DNA of 64,000 bases from the NCBI GenBank assembly GCA_021371935.1, contig JAJFVF010000012.1, positions 113,909 through 177,908 on the forward strand. The letters run 5' to 3'. How positions within the stretch are numbered: the stretch's first letter is position 1; every line of letters starts with the position of its first letter. Under the pieces are notes generated by a model. It was not told where the DNA came from. It did not search any database and was given only the letters and a program-made list of their open reading frames with translations. This document shows, in pieces, positions 1 to 7,979 of the stretch. Source of the stretch: a bacterium. Its GTDB lineage: Bacteria; Armatimonadota; UBA5829. The position numbers and the translations under genes are program-made.

Positions 1-376
1 CGGATGTCAAAATGGCGCTGGCAAGCATGAACCCGGCCATAATGCCTGCCCTTCGGCCATACAACTTGGATCCCAGATATACGACATATCCGGCAAGCAG
101 CAGCGCAGCTATAGTAGATGGAAGCCTTGCGCCGAGTGAGTTGACTCCAAAAACTCGCATACTCGCAGCCTGCAGCCAATAGACAAGTGGCGGCTTGTCC
201 AAAAACAGCACACCGTTACATGTGGGCACCACATAGTCTCCACTTACCAGCATCTCACGAGAGCATTCGGCATATAACCCTTCGTCCAGACCAATCAGTG
301 GTGTGCTGCCCACTCGCCAAGCAAACAAAATGGCACAAAATAGCGCAAGCAGAATATATGGTGTGAATCGATTCAT
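1..376 (-). CDS. ArnT/GT39-like membrane glycosyltransferase, partial (C-terminus outside window)
   Basis: Read directly from the minus strand: an open frame starts with ATG at 376 and runs off the window edge, giving the first 125 residues. It opens with one hydrophobic segment, then carries DEGLYAE near residue 30 and DKPPLVYW near residue 58. Both motifs are typical of the first periplasmic loop of polyprenyl-phosphate-sugar glycosyltransferases of the ArnT/PMT (GT39) type, where the Asp of the D-E motif is the catalytic residue. Such enzymes move a sugar from a lipid carrier to lipid A, glycans or protein. It starts 5 bases after the stop of the PAP2 phosphatase gene, so the two are probably co-transcribed and may both act on polyprenyl lipids. 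Acceptor unknown. Confidence 0.8.
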   Translation of the reverse strand, partial: MNRFTPYILLALFCAILFAWRVGSTPLIGLDEGLYAECSREMLVSGDYVVPTCNGVLFLDKPPLVYWLQAASMRVFGVNSLGARLPSTIAALLLAGYVVYLGSKLYGRRAGIMAGFMLASAILTS

Positions 377-381
377 TATGA

Positions 382-969
382 CTATATCGTTTCAGAGTGT
401 GCAGACGGGCTGTCAATTCGTGATTCCTCGTCCCACCTATGCGATCTTACAAGAGCCGCTGAACCAATGCCGATAAGCGTGCCGACAAACCCACCATAGG
501 CGACATCGAGTGGGAAGTGTACACCAAGATATACCCTGGATATGGCAGTGATAAAAGCAAACGGTATCAATACCCAGCGCAACTTTGGCAAAAAAACCGA
601 TATGGCTACAATCACGGCAAAGGCCGTCGTGGTATGACCCGAGGGGAAACTGTGGGCAAATAGCGGCTCGCCAACCACTCGGACATCGAATAATGCAAGC
701 AAAGGACGCGGTCGATCCCATATGTGTTTGGCAACCTGGACGGCAATGCCCGATAGAGCAAATGCTGTCAGACCGGCATAACCTGCCCGGCGGACACTCA
801 CGCGTTCACCGATCAATCCCCACATTATGCATGCCAGGCTCAAACCTGCCTGCACCACACCGACACCCAGCATCGTGGCGGCAAGCATCACCTTGTCCAT
901 AACCGGTGACGCCAGTTCAGTGTTTATATATCGAAATACAGCCGCATCCATGCCGCCAAGATTAATCAT
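382..969 (-). CDS. PAP2-family membrane lipid phosphatase
   Basis: A 195-residue polytopic membrane protein with all three signature motifs of the PAP2 acid phosphatase superfamily: KHIWDRPRP near residue 81 (KX6RP), SFPSGHT near 107 (PSGH) and SRVYLGVHFPLD near 143 (SRX5HX3D). The two His residues and the Asp form the phosphohistidine relay. Family members dephosphorylate undecaprenyl pyrophosphate, phosphatidate or phosphatidylglycerol phosphate at the outer face of the inner membrane. Which substrate applies cannot be told from sequence, but the polyprenyl-sugar glycosyltransferase only 5 bases downstream favours undecaprenyl-pyrophosphate recycling. Its length is usual for the family and all catalytic residues are intact. 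Confidence 0.88.
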   Translation of the reverse strand: MINLGGMDAAVFRYINTELASPVMDKVMLAATMLGVGVVQAGLSLACIMWGLIGERVSVRRAGYAGLTAFALSGIAVQVAKHIWDRPRPLLALFDVRVVGEPLFAHSFPSGHTTTAFAVIVAISVFLPKLRWVLIPFAFITAISRVYLGVHFPLDVAYGGFVGTLIGIGSAALVRSHRWDEESRIDSPSAHSETI

Positions 970-1018
970 TACAACACCCTGGCTGATTATACCGGATTAT
1001 GACCGCTTCGCCAAGTGC

Positions 1019-1081
1019 GGTCGAAGCATTTGTGGCGGCATTTGATTCGCCTGCGTAACGTGTACGGCAAATGCTTCGACC
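1019..1081. repeat. Perfect 14-bp inverted repeat in a 449-base gene-free stretch
   Basis: The arms GGTCGAAGCATTTG (1019-1032) and CAAATGCTTCGACC (1068-1081) pair perfectly around a 35-base loop that itself holds a GGCG/CGCC pair. It lies in the gene-free stretch 970-1418 between two diverging genes. No T-run follows on either strand, so it does not look like an intrinsic terminator. The rest of that stretch holds one copy of the double-hairpin repeat (1141-1222) and nothing else I recognise. Confidence 0.7.
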
Positions 1082-1140
1082 CACAACCAAACCCCCTATT
1101 GGGATAAAACCTCTCAAATCAGGCCACCTTTGCCCAACAC

Positions 1141-1222
1141 CTAACGCGCACTATTCACGAGAAACGTGAATGATGCGCGGCCCGGACCCGAAATATGCTC
1201 GACGAGCATAATTCGGGCTAAT
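1141..1222 (-). repeat. Double-hairpin dispersed repeat, copy 1 (diverged, inverted orientation)
   Basis: Contains ATTCACG-agaaa-CGTGAAT (1153-1171) followed by CCCGAA...TTCGGG with inner GCTCG/CGAGC arms (1188-1218). Read on the minus strand it has the same order as the copies at 14452, 15445 and 62706: a stem ending in CCCG/CGGG, a short spacer, then the ATTCACG/CGTGAAT stem, with CTAA-like ends. The first stem has changed sequence but kept its pairing, which suggests selection on structure. Confidence 0.75.
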
Positions 1223-1418
1223 ACCCATCACTCGATACCCATGTTTTGAACCCTATGGCCGCCGGGTATATCGGTCACGATGGCAAGCAGACAATCATAT
1301 GTGGATATTTTCCCCATTCGGCCTATTGATGGGCTGAGTGGTACGAATTGTGCAGCAAACTCATCCGATGGATCCGCGCCCCTTGTGGATCTGTCACCTT
1401 TGGAGGAGCGTGATAAAG

Positions 1419-1607
1419 ATGGTTAAGTGCTTCTGGTGTGGAGCTGAAAATTCCAAGCACCAGGATGTGTGCTGTGTTTGTAAGAGAAAGCTGCAATGGA
1501 CTGCTTTCTTTAAGGGTGTGCTGCATCCTTCAGTCGGATGTCTCATGGGAGCAAAAGCGTATTCCGGCGAACACAAGCCCGCGTCTGATCTCAGGCTGGC
1601 ATCATAG
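1419..1607 (+). CDS. Small zinc-ribbon-like protein
   Basis: A 62-residue protein starting at ATG 1419, preceded by GGAGGAG at 1402-1408. An upstream start at 1338 in the same frame has no comparable binding site. The N-terminus has CFWC (C4, C7) and CCVC (C18/C19, C21), a compact CxxC-x10-CxxC treble-clef or zinc-ribbon pattern, followed by a mildly hydrophobic and then basic tail. Such small zinc ribbons bind one zinc ion and usually mediate protein or nucleic-acid contacts. No specific function can be assigned. Its last 6 bases overlap the 3' end of the convergent yihY-like gene. It could be a chance frame, but the four spaced cysteines and the strong ribosome binding site argue for a real gene. 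Confidence 0.6.
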   Translation: MVKCFWCGAENSKHQDVCCVCKRKLQWTAFFKGVLHPSVGCLMGAKAYSGEHKPASDLRLAS

Positions 1608-2432
1608 CGTCGTATGTCTACTGGTGCGAATCGATGCCAGTTCAGCACCGAATATTACTATTACCGATGAGTAATATATCCAGAACAGCAGCAGAATTAC
1701 GCCTCCAAGAGAGCCGTATATCTGATTGTAATCCGCAAAGTTGGCTACGTAATAGCTGAACGCATATTTAGCAATTTCCCACATAACACCGGCAAATACT
1801 CCGCCCGCAAGCGCCGAAGTCCAAGGCACTGTTGTATTTGGCAATATCTTGTAGAACAGTGTGAATGTGAAAATAGTAATCACAAGCGGCAGCAGATATG
1901 TGAGTGTGTCCCAAAACCAACCCAGGTGAAACTCTGGAATTAGATCACGGCTTCGGATCGCCGTAATTGCGGCGGTCATGCCGAATGATACACCGAGCAG
2001 CACAATCAACATCAATAACACAGCAACCGATATCAATCGCTTTGTCAGATAGCTCCGCCGCTGCTCGACATTCCAGACATGGTTCATCGCCGTTTCCAAT
2101 GTGGCGATCAGAGAAATCCCTGACCACAAAAAAGTAAGCAGACCAAAGCCCGTTGCAGCGCCCCTGTCCTGGATTACCTGCTCGACCATCTTGCCGATGC
2201 CGGGTCCCACTGAACCCACACCCAAGAACTCCATAATCTTCTGTTCGGCCTGGGCGGTTGAACCCAGAAAAAACGCGAACACGGCTATGGCCAACAATAC
2301 AAGCGGGATCAGTGAAAGAAACACATAAAAACTGACTGCCGCCGCCACAAGAGAGCCATTGTCGGCATTGTATCCAGCTAAGATCTCCTTTATGTGCCTA
2401 TATGCCTTTATGAGCGGTTTCGGCAGTCTCAC
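1602..2432 (-). CDS. YihY/BrkB-family inner-membrane protein
   Basis: A 276-residue protein with six predicted membrane segments and the family's N-terminal DNGSLVAAAVSFYVFLSLIPL stretch (residues 25-45) and C-terminal YGSLGGVILLLFWIYYSS segment (near 235-255). The start is GTG at 2432 with AGAAGG about 9 bases upstream. The family (YihY/virulence factor BrkB, long misnamed RNase BN) is widespread in the inner membrane and has no agreed biochemical function; roles in transport or envelope integrity have been proposed. It is a full-length member. It is on the same strand as, but about 60 bases downstream of, the secreted protein ending at 2497, with a heptad repeat between them. Confidence 0.85.
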   Translation of the reverse strand: MRLPKPLIKAYRHIKEILAGYNADNGSLVAAAVSFYVFLSLIPLVLLAIAVFAFFLGSTAQAEQKIMEFLGVGSVGPGIGKMVEQVIQDRGAATGFGLLTFLWSGISLIATLETAMNHVWNVEQRRSYLTKRLISVAVLLMLIVLLGVSFGMTAAITAIRSRDLIPEFHLGWFWDTLTYLLPLVITIFTFTLFYKILPNTTVPWTSALAGGVFAGVMWEIAKYAFSYYVANFADYNQIYGSLGGVILLLFWIYYSSVIVIFGAELASIRTSRHTTL

Positions 2433-2451
2433 GCAGCAACCTTCTGAATTT

Positions 2452-2493
2452 AGTATTTAGTATTTGGAATTTTGGATTTGGGACTTTATATTT
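2452..2493. repeat. Heptanucleotide-periodic repeat tract
   Basis: Six consecutive 7-base units, AGTATTT, AGTATTT, GGAATTT, TGGATTT, GGGACTT and TATATTT, fill most of the gap between the genes ending at 2497 and starting at 2432. The unit is degenerate but the 7-base phase is kept throughout. It resembles in period the GGA-containing heptads at 3962-4030 and 23608-23635. Confidence 0.7.
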
Positions 2494-2496
2494 GAT

Positions 2497-3882
2497 TTAG
2501 TTACGAGCGCCCGTGACCTTGACTATGGCTGTGCAGTGATTATCTCGATCGGGATAATACGCCTTGATGTTAAACTCAAGACCCTGGGTCGCCAAAGGTC
2601 CCTCAAGAGCAATCGGGCCGACTTTGAACTCACCATTCTTACCCACCGCTGCCATCTGCGAAGTCACCTCGCCGCTGAGCCTGAGCAGCCCAACCAGACC
2701 GTTTGAATATGTCACGTTTACAAGCACCTTGGCATCCGGCTCGGCTGTGCCTTTTATCAGAAGTGCGCGCTTTATATTCGCCCCATCGGGCGGGTTGGTG
2801 AGCACAATCTTTACCGGCTCAGGCTCGGGCGCAGGCGGCTCGACGGGCTGATTAGGCTGTTCGACAGCAACCGGCACTTGAGTCGCCGAGACGGGCTGCA
2901 TAGCCGGAATGATCTGGGGCTGTTCATCCTTTGCAACTGCCGCCTTTGCAGGCATAGGCGGCAAAACAGGCAATACCGGCTCAACACTCACCAGCCTGCT
3001 CGCCTGCACCGGTGCAGCGCTCACATCGCCAACGATCAGTCTGGCTATGAGCGCAGATCCCTTTGCACTCTTGTCGGCGGGAATCTCCACGACTCCCCTA
3101 TATGCGCCGGGCTTCATCTCGTCTAGAGTGACCGACTTTATCAAATCCTTTATCTCGACTGATGCTCTGCCGCCGGGTGTGCCGGACACATCGACAGTGA
3201 GCAGATCACCACTCCGCAGAGGCGTTGGCGCGGAAAACGTCACTGAGTTTATCTTTGGTTTTGGCTTATCGGAAATCTTTGCCGCAGCCGGCTTATCTTT
3301 TTGGACTGAAGCTTTGGCTGGTGATGGCGCACTTTGTGCCTTTACAGGCACTTTTTTAGCCGCAGGCGCGCTCTTGGCCGCATTCTTGTCCGGCATCGCA
3401 GCGAATACAGTCCATGCCTGGGAGCTTGTTGGACTGACGCGGCACTTGACAAGCATACCCCGCTTAACGTCTCCAAGTTTGCCGATGCTTCCATTTCCCA
3501 GAACAACCTGAGCTTCAGGTCTGATCTTTACGCTGCGGCCGTCTTCGAATATGACTTTGTTGTCCTTTACGCCAGCTGCAGTGCCGATCATAACTCCGAA
3601 AAGTCCCTTGACTGAGGTCGCTGAGCCGTTTTGATTTACCACAGCCACAATATGATCGCCTTTGGCAAGATCGCGCAGCCCAACGGCACGCATATCTTTG
3701 CCGACCTGGCCACGCATCACTTTTGCATCCTTGGCCAGTGTATATTTTCCGGTGTCGAGCACAAATGCACTTGAATCAGACGCTACGCTCAGCAGCGTAC
3801 CGGTCACAGTCCGAGCACACTGAGCGCAGCTTGCGCCGATCAGAGTGATAATAATGCACATGATAATTGATGTGTATCTCAT
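2497..3882 (-). CDS. Exported Pro/Ala-rich protein with Ig-like C-terminal region, unknown function
   Basis: 461 residues from ATG at 3882, chosen because GGAGGAGGG sits just upstream; a TTG five codons earlier would overlap that site. An N-terminal signal peptide (about residues 1-22, ending ASCAQCA) is followed by a small beta-rich domain (to about 160) with repeated GDxVKG/VKxRxxxQV-like strands. A low-complexity Ala/Pro/Lys linker follows (about 165-205), then a region of probable Ig-like or bacterial-macroglobulin-like strands (205-290), a Pro-rich spacer rich in PVEPPAPEPEP, and a final Ig-like module (GTAEPDAKVLVNVTYSNG). The layout suggests a secreted or surface-anchored scaffold or binding protein. 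I recognise no catalytic motif and assign no function. Confidence 0.7.
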   Translation of the reverse strand: MRYTSIIMCIIITLIGASCAQCARTVTGTLLSVASDSSAFVLDTGKYTLAKDAKVMRGQVGKDMRAVGLRDLAKGDHIVAVVNQNGSATSVKGLFGVMIGTAAGVKDNKVIFEDGRSVKIRPEAQVVLGNGSIGKLGDVKRGMLVKCRVSPTSSQAWTVFAAMPDKNAAKSAPAAKKVPVKAQSAPSPAKASVQKDKPAAAKISDKPKPKINSVTFSAPTPLRSGDLLTVDVSGTPGGRASVEIKDLIKSVTLDEMKPGAYRGVVEIPADKSAKGSALIARLIVGDVSAAPVQASRLVSVEPVLPVLPPMPAKAAVAKDEQPQIIPAMQPVSATQVPVAVEQPNQPVEPPAPEPEPVKIVLTNPPDGANIKRALLIKGTAEPDAKVLVNVTYSNGLVGLLRLSGEVTSQMAAVGKNGEFKVGPIALEGPLATQGLEFNIKAYYPDRDNHCTAIVKVTGARN

Positions 3883-3961
3883 AATACCCTCCTCCAAACT
3901 TGAGGTCGCTTAATACTTCTACCAGATGTGCCAAATAACCTTGTTGATTTCTGAAGGAAGT

Positions 3962-4030
3962 GGATAGCGGAAAGTGGAAAGTGGAGGTGTTAGTCGGATG
4001 CCGAGTGTAGGAGGTTGGATGTTGGAAAAG
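3962..4030. repeat. GGA-heptad repeat overlapping the phnD start
   Basis: Seven-base units beginning mostly with GGA run almost without break: GGATAGC, GGAAAGT, GGAAAGT, GGAGGTG, a 6-base slip, GGATGCC, GAGTGTA, GGAGGTT, GGATGTT, GGAAAAG. The GGAGGTT unit (4010-4016) acts as a plausible ribosome binding site and the next unit contains the ATG at 4019, so the repeat appears to have been co-opted as the translation start of the downstream gene. Confidence 0.7.
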
Positions 4031-4951
4031 AAGATTGTTCGACATTTTTTGTGGCTGGTGATTATTGCTGTTGCGCTGTGCGGGTGTGGCAGGCAAAAAT
4101 CAAGCCCAGCAAAATCCGCCCCTCTGGGTTCGGCGAAAAACCCTATAAAGATGGCTCTGGTGCCGTCGCTGGACACAAAAAAACTCGTCCTCAGCGGTGA
4201 AAAACTGGCTGTGCTGCTTAAAAAAGAGACCGGCCTTAACTATAAAATCAGCGTGCCCACCAGCTATGCGGCAGTCATATCGGCGATGGGAGCAGGTAAT
4301 GTCGATGTCGGCTGGCTTTCTCCACTGCCATATGTGATGGCGCACGATCAATATGGTGTGGAAGTGATTTTGACCACAGTCAGAAACAAGTCCACCAAGT
4401 ATTTCAGCGCAATAATCGCGCGCACCGATACCGGCATCAACAAACTCTCGGACCTCAAAGGCAAGAAATTCGCCTACGGCGACCCTGTGTCTACCTCCGG
4501 CAGCATATATCCGAAGCACCTGATCCGCACCAGCGGCTATGACCCTGAGAAGTTCTTCTCCAATGTCATCTATGCGGGGGCACATGATAAAGTGGTGATG
4601 GCAGTCTATAACAAGCAGGTCGATGGCGGCGCAATATACGGCGGGGTGGTGAGTGATGCCCGAGAAAAGGTTGTCGACACCATCAAAGATGTGATGCAAA
4701 AGACTCACGTCATCGCCAGAAGCATTGAAATTCCAAATGACACGGTGAGCGTGCGCAAAGGTATGCCGCCCAGCCTCGTCAAGAAGATTCGCGATGGACT
4801 GATGAAGGCCGCATCATCAGACGAAGGTAGAATCGCAGTGATGAGTCTGTATGGGATTGACGGATTCGTCATTGCAAAGGACAGCGACTACGACTCCGTG
4901 CGCAAAGTGGCCAGGATAGAAAATATCGATCTCGAAAAGATAGACAAATAG
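4019..4951 (+). CDS. phnD: Phosphate/phosphite/phosphonate ABC transporter substrate-binding lipoprotein (PhnD-like)
   Basis: 310 residues from ATG 4019. A lipoprotein signal peptide is followed by LCGC near residue 22, so the mature protein is probably lipid-anchored in the periplasm. The body matches the PhnD/PtxB type: an early MALVPSLDTKKLVLSGEKLAVLLKKETG block, then GNVDVGWLSPLPYVMA (ligand-loop region), GKKFAYGDPVSTSGSIYPKHLI (the family's highly conserved DPxSTSG loop) and GGAIYGGVV. These proteins bind phosphonates, phosphite or phosphate and hand them to a PhnC/PhnE importer. The ATPase and permease are not next door but at 28283-30426, so the transporter is split by about 23 kb. A longer frame begins at 3974 but lies wholly within the heptad repeat and has no ribosome binding site. 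Confidence 0.85.
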   Translation: MLEKKIVRHFLWLVIIAVALCGCGRQKSSPAKSAPLGSAKNPIKMALVPSLDTKKLVLSGEKLAVLLKKETGLNYKISVPTSYAAVISAMGAGNVDVGWLSPLPYVMAHDQYGVEVILTTVRNKSTKYFSAIIARTDTGINKLSDLKGKKFAYGDPVSTSGSIYPKHLIRTSGYDPEKFFSNVIYAGAHDKVVMAVYNKQVDGGAIYGGVVSDAREKVVDTIKDVMQKTHVIARSIEIPNDTVSVRKGMPPSLVKKIRDGLMKAASSDEGRIAVMSLYGIDGFVIAKDSDYDSVRKVARIENIDLEKIDK

Positions 4952-4954
4952 GGC

Positions 4955-5599
4955 TTATTGAATTGTGATGCTGCCCGTAATATAGGTCTTGTCCGGGTCC
5001 TCGATATTGGAAATATAATAGTTTACTGTCCCGGAACCGGTAAACTTTCTGCTGAATGTGCCGCCATTGATAAGCACATCGCTTTGAAACAGTCCGTTGG
5101 GGTTCGGCACGCCATAGAGCGTAAATGTGCCGGAGAAGAACACATTGTTCCTCTTTTGGGCTGTGTATTTGCCCGCTGTGGGGAACTGCGAATAACCCTG
5201 AACCTCACCGTTTGCGAATGTCAGTGTTGCGATCACAGTGCCGGCATCGTTTAGTATGTCCATCGTGAAATCAGAGCCTGTTGCATTGCGCCACCTGACC
5301 GTATCGCCGAAGTTGCCCTCCAGTGTGCTCGGTTCAAAGGTGTTGTCGGCCTGTATCACAATCTCGGAGAGTATGACCGGGTTTGATACTTTGTCCAGTG
5401 TGCCGCTTATAACCTGGTGAGGGTCTGTATCGGTGTTTATCCACTGCACGCTGTCGCCGGACTTGATAGTCAGAGTCTTTGGAGACACTCTCTGAGTCTG
5501 TATCCTTACCACGAACGCATCTGAGCCTCCCCCACCACCACCGCCGCCGCAACCGCAAATATATAGGACGCATATTATGACGGTGAACAGCCTTGACAT
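4955..5599 (-). CDS. Cupredoxin-fold-like lipoprotein, paralogue 1
   Basis: 214 residues from ATG 5599 (GGGGGA 8 bases upstream). A lipoprotein signal ends CGCGGGGGGGGS, a Gly-rich tether just after the lipobox Cys. The mature part holds two plastocyanin-like strand patterns: VSPKTLTIKSGDSVQWINTD followed by HQVISGTL, and EPSTLEGNFGDTVRWRN followed by AGKYTAQK. In true blue-copper cupredoxins the C-terminal loop supplies Cys, His and Met ligands; here the matching loop has none and only one His is seen, so it probably does not bind type 1 copper. It faces phnD convergently with 3 bases between stops. A clear paralogue (30447-31094) sits in the same position after phnC-phnE. Confidence 0.75.
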   Translation of the reverse strand: MSRLFTVIICVLYICGCGGGGGGGGSDAFVVRIQTQRVSPKTLTIKSGDSVQWINTDTDPHQVISGTLDKVSNPVILSEIVIQADNTFEPSTLEGNFGDTVRWRNATGSDFTMDILNDAGTVIATLTFANGEVQGYSQFPTAGKYTAQKRNNVFFSGTFTLYGVPNPNGLFQSDVLINGGTFSRKFTGSGTVNYYISNIEDPDKTYITGSITIQ

Positions 5600-5689
5600 A
5601 ACCAAGTCCCCCTAATACGCTGCACAAAACGCTGGATAATTCAACGATAAGAACGCTCAGAGAGGATACCCGCAGGCGGGTGACTTGAA

Positions 5690-6610
5690 TCATTTTGTGG
5701 AAGCAGCAATTTTGCGAAGTTCGGATGTGGAGATATCACCCATGAGAATAAAACGAATGCCGTTATGCGCCCATGTCAAGACATTTGTGACCTTGCTCTT
5801 TACAGGCGATGGAGCGCACTCCTTATTTGCTCTGCGTTGGAACATAGAGATTATGCATGCTCCATTGGAAAACTGCAGATGAGCCGAGTTGTACCCATTT
5901 ATCGACATGTTGGAAACACCCACCAGTTTGTAACCCTTGGGCAGATAAGTCGGCTTGACCACCTCAAAACGCTTCTCCGCAGGCTTGCAGGTTTGCCTGA
6001 CCTTGCCGGTCACCTCGAATGTCGATGGAGATATGTCGGGAGGATTGATCTGGATACTCGTGAACTTGGATGAATTGATAATCATCCCCTGAGGGCTTTC
6101 GACCTGAGAGCGCATAATCAGATAGTATTCTTTGTCTATCCAAACCCTGCGCGCAGAATCAAACCTGCTGTGAGGAACCGCAAAAACGATGTATGTCGGA
6201 CGCCCGGCAACTGTGTCCGTGCCGACAAACCTAAGATCGTAGTTGCGCAGGGTCTCTTCGTGAATGGCGTTCATTGGAACGGTAAACAGACCGGAGGATT
6301 CAACCCACTCATCATGCTTGGGGTAATACTTCCAGGATTTGGAACCGTCCTGAATCACTTTCATCCCAGCCAGAGCGCTTGGCGCAAAGTATTCCGTGAA
6401 TGTCTGATCCGGCAGAAGATGGACAACCTTAAACTTGGCTAATGTCGGCTGCCCCGCAAAATGAAACGATGCAACCTTCATTCCCCGGTAGCTGATGTAT
6501 CTGTCCGCCGTCTCAGTTTTTTGCAGCAGTTCATTGACGTTGGCGGCAAATACCAGCGCCGGAGTAAAAAATATCGGTATCAGGAATGATAACAGCTTCC
6601 TGTTTGTCAT
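5690..6610 (-). CDS. RseB/MucB-like periplasmic regulator of an ECF sigma factor
   Basis: 306 residues with a signal peptide (cleavage near AANVNE, residue 22). It is followed by a LolA/RseB-like lipid-binding half-barrel (about 25-200; see LLQKTETADRYISYRG, the TFTEYFAP strand, the YYPKHDEWVESS strand and VWIDKEYYLIMRSQ) and a second domain (about 215-306) with YLPKGYKLVGV and the final FILMGDISTSELRKIA, the two-domain plan of RseB. RseB proteins bind the periplasmic part of the anti-sigma factor and release it on sensing lipid or envelope damage. The ATGA overlap with the upstream anti-sigma gene (6607) and the sigma gene before it reproduces the rpoE-rseA-rseB order. Confidence 0.82.
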   Translation of the reverse strand: MTNRKLLSFLIPIFFTPALVFAANVNELLQKTETADRYISYRGMKVASFHFAGQPTLAKFKVVHLLPDQTFTEYFAPSALAGMKVIQDGSKSWKYYPKHDEWVESSGLFTVPMNAIHEETLRNYDLRFVGTDTVAGRPTYIVFAVPHSRFDSARRVWIDKEYYLIMRSQVESPQGMIINSSKFTSIQINPPDISPSTFEVTGKVRQTCKPAEKRFEVVKPTYLPKGYKLVGVSNMSINGYNSAHLQFSNGACIISMFQRRANKECAPSPVKSKVTNVLTWAHNGIRFILMGDISTSELRKIAASTK

Positions 6611-7104
6611 GGCGCGTTTGAGTCCCTCGAAAGGCTCGCATTCTCCATCTCAGCAGCTATAAACGTTACATGTGGATCTCCCAATATCTGCTGGCGCTGA
6701 GCGCGAGAATGAGCCGAAATACATTGAGCGTATTCGGGCATCGATGCCGGATCGACACTGGACCGGTCGTTCTTTATGCAGACCGGCAGCACTAAGAGCA
6801 AAATCAAAACCATCACAAACGCAAAAGCCGGAACAGCATATGCCGAACGTAGTATCCATGGCTGTCTGCCTTCTCGTGCGCCATGCCCCTCCATGATCCT
6901 GCTTTTGACACCTGCCCAGCAATCAATCGGAGTTTCTTCCGTTTTCAGTGACTTCAAAGAAGCCAGCATCCGCTCCATGGAAGCCAGCCGCTCTGCGCAA
7001 TCGCTGCACTCCCTGATATGAGCTTCAAACTTAGTGCGTATATGCCCGGCAAGAGTGTTGTCTATATATTCAGATATTAAGACGGTGATTTTCTTGCAAT
7101 TCAT
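6607..7104 (-). CDS. Anti-sigma factor with zinc-finger (ZAS) domain, single membrane span
   Basis: 165 residues. The cytoplasmic N-terminus has the ZAS/zf-HC2 pattern H-x3-C-x2-C (HIRECSDC near residue 30) after an amphipathic helix beginning MNCKKITVLISEYID. One transmembrane helix lies near residues 86-110 (YAVPAFAFVMVLILLLVLPV), followed by a short periplasmic tail with one likely helix. This is the RseA-type layout: it holds the ECF sigma factor inactive at the membrane until the periplasmic part is cleaved. It overlaps the sigma gene and the RseB-like gene by ATGA at each end, so the three are translationally coupled. The periplasmic segment is short for an RseB partner, but the operon context supports the pairing. 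Confidence 0.85.
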   Translation of the reverse strand: MNCKKITVLISEYIDNTLAGHIRTKFEAHIRECSDCAERLASMERMLASLKSLKTEETPIDCWAGVKSRIMEGHGAREGRQPWILRSAYAVPAFAFVMVLILLLVLPVCIKNDRSSVDPASMPEYAQCISAHSRAQRQQILGDPHVTFIAAEMENASLSRDSNAP

Positions 7105-7742
7105 AACGTCTCACCCAATTGCTTGCCCAACAGGTATCTTAGCTCGGTGCGCGCTCTCGACACGCGTGATTTCACTGTTCCCACCGGCACGTTGAGAATT
7201 TGAGCGACTTCCTCCTGAGAAAGCCCTTCAATGTCATAGAGCACCAGAGCCATTTTCAATTTGTCCGAAAGCTTTGATATCGCATTCCTCAACATATGCA
7301 CCTGTTCGGACCTGACTATAACTCTCTCCGGGTCGGTGGACATATCATGAGAGACCGGCTCGAAACCGACTTCGGTATATTTATCGTCATCCAGCGAATC
7401 AGCTGGCCTGGACTTGCGTTTTCGTATAAAGTCTATTGCCGCATTCACTGCGATTCGATACAGCCAGGTGTAGAAAGCGGAACCTGAGTTGAATGTCGTG
7501 AGCTTTGAGTATGCCTTTACGAACGTATCCTGTGTAATATCCACGGCATCCTCACGGTTTGCGACATAGTTCAACACGGCAGAGTATATCCGGTCCTGGT
7601 ATCTATCCACCAGGATCGAAAAGGCGTCCATCTCGCCGCCGAGCACACGCTCCACAACTGCCTGATCCGTTAAGCCGCTCATCTCGCGTCCTGTTGCAAT
7701 TCCTATTATGGGTCTGTTGGGCGCATATGTTATGCTCTCCAT
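7101..7742 (-). CDS. ECF-type RNA polymerase sigma factor (RpoE-like)
   Basis: 213 residues with sigma-2 (about 24-95; LVDRYQDRIYSAVLNYVANREDAVDITQDTFVKAYSKL and FYTWLYRIAVNAAIDFIRKRKS) and sigma-4 (about 145-205; LSDKLKMALVLYDIEGLSQEEVAQILNVPVGTVKSRVSRARTEL). Start ATG 7742 is preceded by AGAGG; a second ATG 20 codons later is possible but has a weaker site. Group 4 sigma factors direct envelope or oxidative stress regulons. It heads the sigma/anti-sigma/RseB operon, and just upstream lies a GGAAGTT-N16-GTCTGA promoter of sigma-E style, so it probably transcribes its own gene. Confidence 0.93.
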   Translation of the reverse strand: MESITYAPNRPIIGIATGREMSGLTDQAVVERVLGGEMDAFSILVDRYQDRIYSAVLNYVANREDAVDITQDTFVKAYSKLTTFNSGSAFYTWLYRIAVNAAIDFIRKRKSRPADSLDDDKYTEVGFEPVSHDMSTDPERVIVRSEQVHMLRNAISKLSDKLKMALVLYDIEGLSQEEVAQILNVPVGTVKSRVSRARTELRYLLGKQLGETL

Positions 7743-7767
7743 CTAAACCTCTGTTACATAGATACTA

Positions 7768-7796
7768 TCAGACGCAAGAATATACGGCAAACTTCC
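7768..7796 (-). promoter_or_regulatory. Predicted sigma-E-type autoregulatory promoter
   Basis: On the minus strand, GGAAGTT (complement of 7790-7796) is followed after exactly 16 bases by GTCTGA (complement of 7768-7773), 25 bases before the sigma factor start codon. ECF sigma factors of the RpoE class recognise GGAACTT-N16-TCTGA-like sites, and most drive their own operon. The rest of the 7743-7979 gap shows nothing I can support. Confidence 0.65.
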
Positions 7797-7979
7797 TGAC
7801 ATGGGTTTCGACGAGAGAAAAAAAGAATCGTTCCATTCTGGAATTACCGGAATTTGCAGCAAAAGGATAAATCTTGCCGTTCACACCAGACTGCAAAATG
7901 TTAGTCGCAAGTATGAATATGGGGATAATTATAATGGCGTTCAGGCGAAAAACAACGCAGACGTCAGGGAGTGTCTAAA

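Noticed and set aside
4100..4708. Long open frame antisense to phnD
   Set aside because: It overlaps a well-supported gene, has no membrane or domain pattern beyond His-rich noise, and no ribosome binding site.
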